Assembly (NCBI GenBank): GCA_015179045.1
Contig: WHUZ01000208.1
Location: 1-29,009 of the forward strand
Origin: Kalaharituber pfeilii
Taxonomy: Eukaryota; Ascomycota; Pezizomycetes; Pezizales; Pezizaceae
DNA: 29,009 bases
Reading direction: 5' to 3'
Both the position numbers and the translations under genes were made by a program. Below the pieces are notes generated by a model. It was not told the origin of the DNA. It made no database searches and saw only the letters and a list, made by a program, of their open reading frames with translations. Positions 10,759 to 18,494 of this stretch are shown here, one piece after another (within the stretch, counting starts at the first letter, position 1; each line of letters begins with the position of its first letter).

Positions 10759-11738
10759 ATGGTCGTCATGATACCGAAGCTAGGTAAGGACATCAAGACG
10801 GTGAAAGCGTGGAGGCCAATCAACCTGATCAATTGTATTGGGAAGATCGGAGAGAAAGTCATAGCCAGCAGGCTGCAGAAAGAAGACCGACTCTTCCACA
10901 GGCTCCAACTAGAAGCCCGCAAGGGGAAGAATGTGATCCAAGTGATGGCGAGGGCAGTAACAAAAGTGCAGAGGTGCCTGCACAGGGAGGGAGAGTAGCA
11001 TAGGTGACAGCGGATGTTAAAGGAGGCATTAACATCATGAGAAAGGAGATGGTCCTAAGAAGGATTGAGGAGAGGGGGAGTGAGGGTGTGAGAAAGAAGC
11101 GGAGGTGGCTGGAGGAGTTCATGGGAGGTAGAGAGTTTGGAGTGTGGTGGGACGGCGAGGAGAAAGGGAGGGGCAGGTCGAACATGGGGGTTCCACAAGG
11201 ATCACCACTATTATCAGTCATCTTCCTCATCTTCATGGCTCCCACTATTGAGAAGATGGAGAAAAGGCTGAGGAGGGTGGCGATGGGGGCGGAGGTAGAA
11301 GTGCCATCATTAGTCGACGACCTGGCAGCAACGATTCTGGACTGGCACGGGTACTGGGATATGGAGCAGCTCAGGGAGAAAGTAAAGGTGGCAATGGTGG
11401 AGGTGGCGGAGGAAGATCAGATTCCGCTGGAGGAGTTGAAGTGGGAGATAATAACTTTCGAAGTAAGGAAGAGGTGGAAGAAGGAGGGGGAGATACTGAA
11501 GTGGCTGGGAGTCATTTTCGATAAGAGGCTGACCTTCAGTACACATTGGCGAAATAGGCTGAGTAGGGTGAGGAGGCTGGTGGGGCACTCTCAGGACTGG
11601 GAAACCAGGACTGGGGATATTACTATGGAGCTAGTAGGGCACTCTCAGGACTGGGAAACCAGGACTGGGGATATTACTATGGAGCTGGCAGCAGACGTAC
11701 ACAGGGATGGTAAGGGCAGTGACGATGTGGGGGAGTGA
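10759..11738 (+). pseudogene. Reverse transcriptase fragment of LINE copy 3
   Basis: Two overlapping open stretches (10759-10998 in one frame, 11004-11738 in another) together read as a LINE reverse transcriptase. The first holds the N-terminal RT block (K-x-G-K-D-I-K-T-V-K-A-W-R-P-I-N-L). The second starts at D-V-K-G-G-I-N, the usual first catalytic aspartate region, and continues through GVPQGSP to L-V-D-D-L, the YxDD box with Leu in place of the aromatic residue. A frameshift near 10985-11000 and an in-frame TAG at 11001-11003 separate them. The homologous copy at 23-25.7 kb keeps this junction open as R-A-A-Y-V-T-A-D-V-K. The frame ends at 11738, with the polypeptide lengthened by an internal 18-codon duplication. 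Confidence 0.85.
11580..11687 (+). repeat. 54-bp in-frame tandem duplication inside RT
   Basis: 11580-11633 and 11634-11687 are near-identical 54-bp copies (two differences, both A/G), adding 18 residues (V-G-H-S-Q-D-W-E-T-R-T-G-D-I-T-M-E-L) without shifting the frame. LINE copies 1 and 2 carry a single unit here, so the duplication is private to this copy and recent. Confidence 0.9.
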
Positions 11739-12140
11739 GATTGGGTGGAGAGGTTAGAAGGAGTGGAAGAAGGAGATGGAGTGATTATAGCTACAAGTTT
11801 TAAAGAGAGCAGCTGAAGGGGGAAGAGGTGCCGGGGTGGAAGAGGTGAATGCGGTTTGCAGAGTGGAAGACGTGGAGACAGTCCTGGATGGTGCGCAAGC
11901 GAGGGCGATCATCCAGGAGGTGGAGGCGCTGTCAGAGCTGGCGGAGCTTTACATGAGTGACTTTGGGATGGGGAGTGAGAAGAGAGAAGAGGAGGTGAGA
12001 AACTAGAGAGACTGGGGGGTGCAGTGGGCAGTGGCCGAATTGATGGGGATGAAGCAGTGCTGAACTGCTGGCAAGGTCAGTGGGTGAGGTTCACGGAAGA
12101 GGAGGAGATCTCATAGGAAGGGGGATGTGAGAAGGTAGAG

Positions 12141-12870
12141 GTGGAGACCACGGTAAGGCTGGGAAGAAAGAAGGAGGGAAGGGAGGAGTGGGAGACCTCG
12201 GTTGAGGAAGCCAGAAGAGAGAAGGCAGTCCTTTTCTCGGATGGCAGCAAGATCAAGGATAGCAAGGTGGGAGCAGGAGTGTGGGGAAGATCAGCGGTGG
12301 TGGTGGAGGTAGTAGAGAGAATGGCGACAGTTTTTGACGGGGAGGTGAGGGGAGTGAAAAGAGCACTAAAGGGTGTACCGGAGAATGTACTGGTCCTGGT
12401 TTACTTAGACTTAGAAGCTGCTGTCATGGCGATTCAGAAGCTAGGTAAGGAGGGAAAGGGAAAGACCGAGGATGTGAGAAGGGTAGTAGATACAGTAGCG
12501 AGGAGGAAGAAGCAGGGAGGAGATACGAAGCTGATGTAGGTCAAGGCTCACATCGGAATCGCAGGAAATGAGAAGGCAGATGAGTAATCAAAGAAGAGGA
12601 CGGTGATGCAGGGGAAGGAGGTGGCCACTGGAAGTGGGGTGCACCAGAGGGTGAAGGTGTAGAGGAAGGAGAAGAGAGAAGTAGGGAGCTTTAAAGAAGG
12701 AAAGGTCATAGAGTAGAGTAGGGTAGCAGTATCCAATTTCACTGCCTTGCGTCTGGAGAGAGGAAGGTGTACTAGGTGGTTGAAGAAGGTAGGGGTGGCA
12801 GAATCGGATAGGTGCAGGTATGGGGAGCTACAAATAGGAGAGCATCTTACTTTCCAATGCAGAAGTCAGG
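12141..12870 (+). pseudogene. RNase H and C-terminal Cys/His domain of LINE copy 3
   Basis: The open frame 12141-12539 encodes the front of an RNase H fold: L-F-S-D-G-S with the first catalytic Asp, then F-D-G-E-V-R-G-V with the Glu, then V-Y-L-D-L-E-A-A with the next Asp. A stop (TAG, 12537-12539) breaks the frame before the final His/Asp segment V-K-A-H-I-G-I-A-G-N-E-K-A-D-E. Further stops lie in the linker. The frame then gives a C-terminal C-R-Y-G-E ... H-L-T-F-Q-C motif before the 3' UTR. In the family this domain trims RNA from the RNA:DNA hybrid during target-primed reverse transcription; this copy cannot do so. Confidence 0.8.
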
Positions 12871-13155
12871 AGAACTGTCTAAAAGGTTTTGAGAGGTGAA
12901 GCGATATAGGAAAGGTGTGGAAAAGAAAGGTGGAGAATAGGTAGGAGTATGACGTTTTAGAGAATTTCTTCACTAGGGTCAAGTTCTAGAAGGTAGAAGA
13001 GCACGGAGTCGAGTTCTAGAAGCTAGGAGAGCGGGAGCAATAGCTCATGGGGGACATGAATGTAGAGAGTTAGTTTAGCCTGTCTTCGGGCTATAAGCAG
13101 GGACCCTACCTGGCCAAGTGCTACAAGTGAGGTTATGTGATGAAAAAAAAAAAAA

Positions 13156-13200
13156 GTCTATCAAATTCAGCTTATTCTACTTCATCTTGTACTATTGAGT
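13156..13200 (+). repeat. Partial 55-bp family unit after LINE copy 3
   Basis: TCTATCAAATTCAGCTTATT and the following words match the unit at about 5070-5110, placing the LINE insertion inside a 55-bp array. Confidence 0.6.
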
Positions 13201-13221
13201 CGCACCAACTATATATCAAAT

Positions 13222-13308
13222 GTATGCTGCCATTGCACTACAAAGCTGCGTTGCCATTGTGCTTCCAAAGTGTGCTACCATTATACTGTGAAAGTACGTT
13301 GCCATTGA
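13222..13308 (+). repeat. 24-bp subterminal tandem repeat, right copy
   Basis: Four units of 24 bp (for example GCTGCCATTGCACTACAAAG, then GCTGCGTTGCCATTGTGCTT). They match 4591-4708 in inverted orientation. The plus-strand open frame across them reads as an eight-residue L-P-L-x-x-x-x-x repeat, which is a by-product of the 24-bp period. Confidence 0.7.
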
Positions 13309-13324
13309 TCATTAAGTCTCATCA

Positions 13325-13369
13325 TGCCAAGAAACCATGGAACAGCTGTAGCTCCATGGTTTCTTGGCA
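13325..13369. repeat. Perfect hairpin terminus, right
   Basis: 17-bp perfect inverted arms TGCCAAGAAACCATGGA / TCCATGGTTTCTTGGCA with an 11-nt loop. Homologous, in inverted orientation, to 4502-4546. A hairpin end followed inward by 24-bp repeats on both sides is the best evidence for a single foldback-like element spanning about 4502-13369, later bloated by LINE, array and MITE sequence. Confidence 0.75.
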
Positions 13370-13509
13370 CAGGTACTATACATTTCGTGCTACAGCCAGA
13401 GGCGTGACAACGAGAGGTGTGGGTACTGATATCAGGGATGCAAACTATAGTTTGAATCAAGTTAACCTTTTTGAAAAGTATGCAATCAAACTTCACATAG
13501 TTACCTTAT

Positions 13510-14820
13510 TTACTCTCCTCTCTTAGATCGAGTCATGTGTTGCGCTTCCAAGATCTTCAGGACTTTCTTGAAATTATTATTCATAGGGATAAAAACTTCA
13601 TTCTCATTACTGTCAATGTCTTCTCCATCCTCCCCCATCCCCTCCGCACTATCAGGGCCTTCACCAGCTCTGCCATTGCTATCGCTACTATTGCTCTCTT
13701 TATCCACACTCTCATCTGGAGTTATATTCTCGGAGCTAGCTATGGCATCACTCTGTTCCCAAGTAATTAAGTAAGCCGGTTAGAAATTCATAGGTCAAGT
13801 CATGTGTTGTGCTTCCAAGATCTCAGGACTTTCTTGAAATTATTATTTATAAGGATAAAAACTTCATTCTCCTTACTGTCAATGTCTTCCCTGTCCTCCC
13901 CCATCCCCTCCGTACCATTAGGGCCTCCATCAGCTCTGCCATTGCTGTTGCTACCATTACTCTCTTCATCTGTACTCTTATCTAGAGTTATATCCTCAAA
14001 GCCAGCTATGGCATTACTCTGTTCCCAAGTAATTAAGTAAGCCAGTTAGAAATTCAAGATAATCGGAATATGATTAGAACATACTAATTCCTCACTCTGG
14101 ACCTTGTTCTCCTTCAGTTGTGGCTCAAGCTCCTTATCAGGTTTATGACTGCTTTTACTCCATGATACGTCTTATTTCCAGTCACCGTCCTCTAAGTCTG
14201 AAGGAATGAGATCATCTTCTAAGGGCTCTGGGTGAGCACATATAACTATGCCAACCAGAATTTGTCGCACAGGAGAAGGTGGTAGCTGTCATTTCTTGGC
14301 TGGATCTAAGTACGCACTAATACTAAACTGCTGACCCTTGGCATCATCTGAATCAGACAAAACTTGCTCCCTGCTGTCTGACACATAGAAATTGGGTATA
14401 GGCTCATTTTGTAGTAATTTCAAATATCTTCTCTTCAACTCATCACTTCCTGCTTTCCATCGCTCCAATGGCTCATTTCGTTCAATCTGGACCTGTGCAT
14501 CAATCTCATCCTCGATAAGCTGTAATAGTCGCTCAGCTTGCAAGTCAGAAAGTTGTACCCATCTTGTTCCAACAGGCACCTTGAGTTTTCTGGGATGACT
14601 TTCTGCGATATTCCCACCCTTCTTGATTGTACTAATTAGGCGGGACTTTCACATTCTATGCTTGTCTCGAATGGTGCTCCACATGCGGAGGCCTGCGCTG
14701 ATCTGCCCTTCTTTGCACGCGCTGCTGAGTTTGGATTGGTTGATGTACTAGTTATCTAAGCCCTTCCTGTAAGTATGCCCTTTCTTCTACCCTTACACTT
14801 GTTCTTTGTTGTACAGACAT
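13510..14820 (-). pseudogene. Unrecognised minus-strand protein, decayed, with duplicated acidic segment
   Basis: Reading from ATG 14820-14818, the frame opens M-S-V-Q-Q-R-T-S-V-R-V-E-E-R-A-Y-L-Q-E-G and continues Gln/Arg-rich to about 14645, broken by TAA and TAG where Gln is expected. After a frame change near 14640 it continues in one frame for nearly 900 bp (about 14640-13790), with only a few isolated stops: a K-V-P-V-G-T-R-W-V-Q-L-S-D segment, an amphipathic helical stretch (L-Q-A-E-R-L-L-Q-L-I-E-D-E), D-S-D-D-rich parts, then a Ser/Gly/Asp/Glu-rich acidic block ending N-N-N-F-K-K-V-L. That last block is tandemly duplicated. No domain is recognised. It could be a degenerate host gene or an accessory or Gag-like protein of an unknown element. 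Confidence 0.45.
13524..14056. repeat. Precise 267-bp tandem duplication
   Basis: 13524-13790 and 13791-14056 are adjacent copies of the same segment, with one single-base indel (AGATCTTCAGG against AGATCTCAGG) and otherwise mostly transitions. In the minus strand each encodes an S/T-D-E-S-rich, G-R-A-x-x-G-P, G-M-G-E-D acidic block. The offset is 267 nt (89 codons), so the duplication was in frame before the indel. Confidence 0.9.
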
Positions 14821-14991
14821 ATCTTCTAGTAGTTGCACTTGATATTGATGAATTGGAAATTATAGAACTGTTACTAATTTATTGTTATACTGACATTAAT
14901 ATATAATAAGCTAATAACAAAGAAATATGAGAACAAAGGATTGCTGCCTGATTATATAGTGGCCTATGCAAGTACATATTTGGCAGGAAAC

Positions 14992-15770
14992 TGTAATGAA
15001 TGGGTCAGGGTCGGGTCGAGAAACAGGGTAGGTAGTAAGTGCCAGGGAGGCAGTGGGTGCCAGGGAGGCAGCGGGTGCCAGGAAGCAGCGGGTGTTAGGG
15101 AGGCAGTGGGTGCCAGGGAGGCAGCGGTGCCAGGGAGGCAGGGGTGCTAGGGAGGCAGGGGTGCAGGGAGGCAGCAGGTGCCAGAGAGGCAGTGAGTGCC
15201 AGGGAGGCAGCGGGTGCCAGGGAGGCAGCGGGTGCCAGGGAGGCAGCGGGTGCCAGGGAGGCAGCGAGGTTCACAGTCGGGTAGAGACAGTCGGCGCTAT
15301 ATCATGTAGAGAGAGATGTATACAGAGTTACATACAGCCTGAGGGTGGATACAAGTTGTTATGTGAGGAGCAGAGAGGGAGGTGGGGATGAGCCTTCTTT
15401 ATGGAGAGCTCAGGAAACTTGGCAGAAGAATATTCTAGAGAATCAAACGAGCACAGAAACTTGGCAGAAGAACATTCTAGATACAGGAGAATCAAACTAG
15501 CGTGGGAGAAACTTCGAGCTAATGCAGGAGAACATTCTGGACGAATCATGGATGCAAGAGAATATGCAGGAACATATGGGCAGCGACCGGGATGCAAGCA
15601 GCTGCTGTGCGTAAGGACTTAGGGCAGGCGGTGAGGGTCGGAGCTTTCAGGTACTGCCGCTACGCGGCGGCTCAGCAGGAGTTCGGGCTGTGGCAGGGTC
15701 TCGGGGCCTCGGTCTCGTGTGTCACATGTGGGAGGAGTATTTCGGCCATGGTGGAGGTTGGTTCGTTACA
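14992..15770. mobile_element. Solo LTR with 5-bp target-site duplication
   Basis: A 779-bp block with terminal short inverted repeats TGTAATGAA ... TTCGTTACA (TG...CA ends) bounded on both sides by GAAAC (14987-14991 and 15771-15775). These are the hallmarks of a solo LTR left after recombination between the two LTRs of an LTR retrotransposon. It is much more GC-rich and CpG-containing than its surroundings, suggesting a young insertion that largely escaped RIP. It contains an 18-bp minisatellite (15040-15268) and a smaller duplicated stretch (about 15413-15530, AAACTTGGCAGAAGAA twice). Open frames through it are artefacts of the repeat. It sits inside the foldback MITE described next. Confidence 0.85.
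15040..15268 (+). repeat. 18-bp minisatellite in the LTR, about 13 copies
   Basis: Units TGCCAGGGAGGCAGCGGG with minor variation and occasional loss of one or two bases. The last four units are virtually identical, which implies recent homogenisation or slippage. The Gly/Gln/Cys/Ser repeats read in the plus frames have no support as protein. Confidence 0.9.
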
Positions 15771-16213
15771 GAAACTAGCATATTTTCATATGCTTGGCAG
15801 TAAAGAATAGGTATGAAAGTCCAAATTCATTATGTCAGCTGTTCAAATTTCATCACGTCAGCTGTCCAAATAGTCTGGTTGTACCAACCCTCCCTATGGT
15901 CGGAGGTTGGTGCAACCAGACTACTATCCAAATACTTTCTTACATAATAATTTGGATACCCTATCATGAAATGTGGCCTGTCTTATATAGCTATCACCAG
16001 CCAAGCATACGAAAAATATGCTAGTTTCTGCCACATACTGCATGAACATGAATATGCATTTATCCCTGTCCAAATACTTGTTTTTCTGTCTAGTACCATC
16101 ATAAATACCAGAACACCAGGGTGGTAGCAGGGTATGGGCTAATGCCTCAAGGGCAAATTCTGAACAGATTTTAGCCAGCTTAGGTTTAGCTGTCCTATTG
16201 AATCATCTGTCCC

Positions 16214-16420
16214 ATTAAACTGTCCTCCCTCTAGAGACGGAGACAGGGACACACTGGCAGAACTATTGGATGGGCATAGCGCATAGGGAATTTAATCCTT
16301 AATCTCCTTTTCTTTTTTTTCCTATCTTTTCCTACAACACCTCGCTATAACCTTATACGGCAGTAGCGAGCAATGATATATATAATAAAAAAAAAAAAAA
16401 AAAAAAAAATTAAACTGTCC
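16214..16420 (+). mobile_element. SINE-like retroposon with 12-bp target duplication
   Basis: The 12-mer ATTAAACTGTCC occurs at 16214-16225 and again at 16409-16420. Between them lies a 183-bp insert ending in an A-run of more than 20 nt (16386-16408). Short size, 3' poly-A and a direct repeat hugging both ends fit a SINE moved by a LINE machinery. A possible Pol III A box (TGGCAGAACTATTGG, 16255-16269) is present. The expected B box (GGAATTTAATCC, about 16287-16298) is weak and closer than in tRNAs, so tRNA origin is not shown. Its last 25 nt before the tail (GTAGCGAGCAATGATATATA) recur at the element near 17659. Confidence 0.7.
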
Positions 16421-16639
16421 ATGATAGCAGCAAGTGCGGTCTTGATAGCAAATTATGATAGAGGAAAAATACAACTCAGGGAAGACAAAAAATGAAAGAC
16501 CAAAAAATGGAAGACAAAAAATAGAAGACAAAAAAATCAGGGCTGCAACTGTAAGGCATACCGAAAAATACAAGCAAAGGAAGTCACAAGACTGGTTGCA
16601 CTAAAGGAGGCTACTATATATTTTCCTAGTTACTGCAAT

Positions 16640-17580
16640 GCCTTACCTACTGGCTGCGGGTGTAACAAAGCTTAAGCCAGTTTGCCTCCTGCCCTTTCCC
16701 ATCAAAGTCGAGATCTGCGTCATCGTATCCATCACTCCACTCATCCTCCAAGTCCCTAGTGCTATATGCTCTCTGTCACAAATGCATAGGCAAGTACACT
16801 GATCGTCATCCTTCTGCATGTTTGGTCTATGACAGGGAATCAGTTAGCCTCATATACTAAGGCGTGGAAATGGAAAGGCAATTAGCTGTGGGCTAACCTT
16901 TTTGACCATAGTACATTATACAGCCGATTGTCATAGCACTTGATAAATAGATAAGGCCGTTGACGACGTCCTCCCAACAGAGCATGCAAAATGAACTCAT
17001 TATCTAGGTCAAATACTTTCCGCGACATGGTTAGTATTGTATTATTTCAAGAGAACTGGGGTTCTACTAGGACAAAAGCCCCAGCAAACCTTCTCTTGGC
17101 TCGCTGAGTCATGTCGTTCTAGTAGGTCTTCTTGTATGTAGTAGAGATATAAAATATCATAGAGCTCATGATCTGTAAGCTCTATGATATTAATGGCCTG
17201 TGTGCTCTGATATTTTCATAACTTGAGCTTTGTGAAAAATATTGTCAATGACATACAATTCGTACTGCTCATCACGGTTGCTGACTAAATTTTGGACCTG
17301 GCGACGGATAGATTCCAAATTTGGAAGTTGAATATTCGCTGGCTCCATACCGAAGTTGATTTTTACAGCTGATCTTGAGGTTTTTGAAGGAGAAGCTTGC
17401 AATAGAGGTCAATGAGGATGCTATACAAGATTATTGATGTGAGGTGAGTCTCCTTTTATGTTCACCAAAGTATAACCTTTATCTATGCCCTCTGAACCTC
17501 TTCAGATATGAAGTATTGGTAAGCGTGAATCGACTCAGCTACTCTTTCTATCACTGCACCTGGATTCATATCTGCCCACT
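16640..17580 (-). pseudogene. Unrecognised minus-strand multi-exon gene, probably decayed
   Basis: Coding-like sequence on the minus strand in several pieces. About 17550-17470: M-N-P-G-A-V-I-E-R-V-A-E-S-I-H-A. 17402-17190: basic start, then F-G-M-E-P-A-N-I-Q-L-P-N-L-E-S-I and E-L-Y-V-I-D-N-I-F. About 17125-16898: M-T-Q-R-A-K-R-R-F-A-G-A-F-V, one in-frame TGA (CGA expected), M-S-R-K-V-F-D-L-D-N-E-F, then L-L-G-G-R-R-Q-R-P-Y-L-F-I-K-C-Y-D. A convincing 71-nt intron (16827-16897, minus; GT donor, GCTAACTG branch site, AG acceptor) follows. After it an acidic C-terminus (D-L-E-D-E-W-S-D-G-Y-D-D-A-D-L) runs to a stop near 16650. Frames change between pieces. No family is recognised; a host gene remnant and an element-encoded protein are both possible. 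Confidence 0.4.
17154..17190. repeat. 13-bp perfect inverted repeat
   Basis: ATATCATAGAGCT (17154-17166) and AGCTCTATGATAT (17178-17190) with an 11-nt loop, inside the minus-strand coding-like region. It may be a chance hairpin or mutational debris. Confidence 0.6.
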
Positions 17581-17658
17581 CCTGTCATGCCGTCTGCACT
17601 GTTCCTGATTTTTTGTCTTGCCAGCACTGTGCTCAGGCACTGGTCACGCCTGTACAGT

Positions 17659-17746
17659 TTTTTTTTTTTTTTTTTTTTTTTTTATATCAATACTCGCTTG
17701 CGCCCGATGGCTCATGTGCTTGCCACGCCGCACCTGCGCTCAAGGA
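17659..17746 (-). mobile_element. Truncated SINE-like retroposon tail
   Basis: A T-run (17659-17682) followed by ATATCAATACTCGCTTGCGC. On the minus strand this is GCGCAAGCGAGTATTGATAT plus poly-A, similar to the 3' end of the SINE-like element at 16226-16408 (GTAGCGAGCAATGATATATA plus poly-A). Flanks GGTCACGCCTGTA (about 17641-17655) and TGTCATACCTGTA (about 17749-17761) look like a transition-mutated target duplication, although this word is itself repeated nearby. Confidence 0.5.
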
Positions 17747-18494
17747 CCTGTCATACCTGTAAGTGAGCGGCATGAGCCGAGCCAGCTTGAGCTGGCCTGC
17801 ATGAGCTGGAGCTCTTAAGACAGCCAGGATTACACTAGTGTTTCTCTTGACAGATTGCTAAAAATGTTCAGCCAGCGCAGGGTTTCATAAACTGTAAATA
17901 CCTAATATGGTAATAAATTGAGACTTGGAGCTTATTCCATCTGCCAACAACCTCTATTATTATCAAAATTACATAGACCTATATCAAGACTTCGAAAGCT
18001 ACTTCTACAATACCCTCTCACACACCGATCAGCCCTGCCATGGCGAACAGCTGCATGCGGGAAGTGCTGGGCCGTCCTGGTTGAAGCGGGACGAGGTAGG
18101 TCAAATGCAATTGCGGGAGATGAAGATGTGAGGCGGCTGCGCTTTGAGACCCTTAATCCTGATACTATACTTCAAGATTCTTGTTCCTTATACTACATTA
18201 ACAATTTATCAATTTGATAACCAATTCTACATCAATTCGTGATGCCTTTCTTGCCAGCCTAGCTGGCCAATATTCTACAGTTAAAGATTAGCATACCCTA
18301 GAACTCTTCATTATCATAGTTACCTGTATAAAAGATGTACGATTTTACAGTGAAAAATCTCAGATAATGAGTACGAAATTTTATATATGCATTGTTCCAA
18401 GACTTGGCAAGTCAAAAGCTGTACAATAACCACATTTATGTTACCTCACCATTTCCGAAACTTATCACATGCATTACTTCCACTTTCTACAACT

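Larger units (their letters stand above)
7086..13155. repeat. Very large inverted repeat with LINE copies 2 and 3 in its arms
   Basis: Left arm 7086-9823 (reverse) and right arm 10319-13155 (forward), each about 2.7-2.8 kb, with a roughly 0.5-kb loop. Both arms contain the same LINE truncated at the same 5' position and the same array segment joined at the same point, so they derive from one inverted duplication. The arms differ mainly by transitions, with the left arm far more mutated. Confidence 0.75.
10636..13155 (+). mobile_element. Tad1-like LINE copy 3, best preserved, 5'-truncated
   Basis: This non-LTR retrotransposon fragment runs from the N-terminal part of reverse transcriptase to a poly-A tail (13143-13155). 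Domains in order: RT fingers/palm with P-K-x-G-K-D and RPINLINCIGKIGEKV (about 10770-10860); D-V-K-G-G-I-N; GVPQGSP (11187-11207); catalytic L-V-D-D (11310-11321); RT thumb; RNase H with F-S-D-G-S near 12235 and the V-K-A-H-I-G-I-A-G-N-E-K-A-D-E segment near 12545-12585; and a C-terminal C-R-Y-G ... G-E-H-L-T-F-Q-C Cys/His motif near 12820-12865. It has stops and frameshifts, for example around 10985-11003 between RT segments, so it is not active. This order is typical of Tad1-type fungal LINEs. ORF1, the endonuclease and the start of RT are missing. Confidence 0.9.
14980..16032. mobile_element. Foldback MITE, split by the solo LTR
   Basis: After removing the LTR and one GAAAC, the sequence TTGGCAGGAAAC joined to TAGCATATTTTCATATGCTT is the inverted complement of 15999-16032 (right arm ends CTAGTTTCTGCCA). 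The arms are about 33 nt, with two single-base length differences and one or two mismatches. Inside lies a second strong inverted repeat, TAGTCTGGTTGTACCAACC (from 15871) against GGTTGGTGCAACCAGACTA (to about 15923), and a 23-bp tandem duplication (15826-15848, 15849-15871; three T/C differences). There is no coding capacity. Ends and target duplication beyond the arms are unclear. Confidence 0.65.

Noticed and set aside
10698..11245. Minus-strand open frames opposite LINE copy 3
   Set aside because: Antisense shadows of the reverse transcriptase with no domain of their own.
13137..13526. 129-residue open frame with L-P-L repeats
   Set aside because: It begins at the LINE poly-A tail and reads through the 24-bp repeats and the hairpin, so the repeat pattern is a by-product of the 24-bp period.
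14941..15391. Gly/Gln/Cys/Ser-rich open frames across the minisatellite
   Set aside because: The 18-bp period keeps all frames open; the frames cross the LTR border and have no start or context of a gene.
16255..16298. tRNA-type Pol III promoter (A and B boxes) in the SINE-like element
   Set aside because: The A box is plausible but the B box matches poorly and is too close. It is noted only as a possibility within the element.
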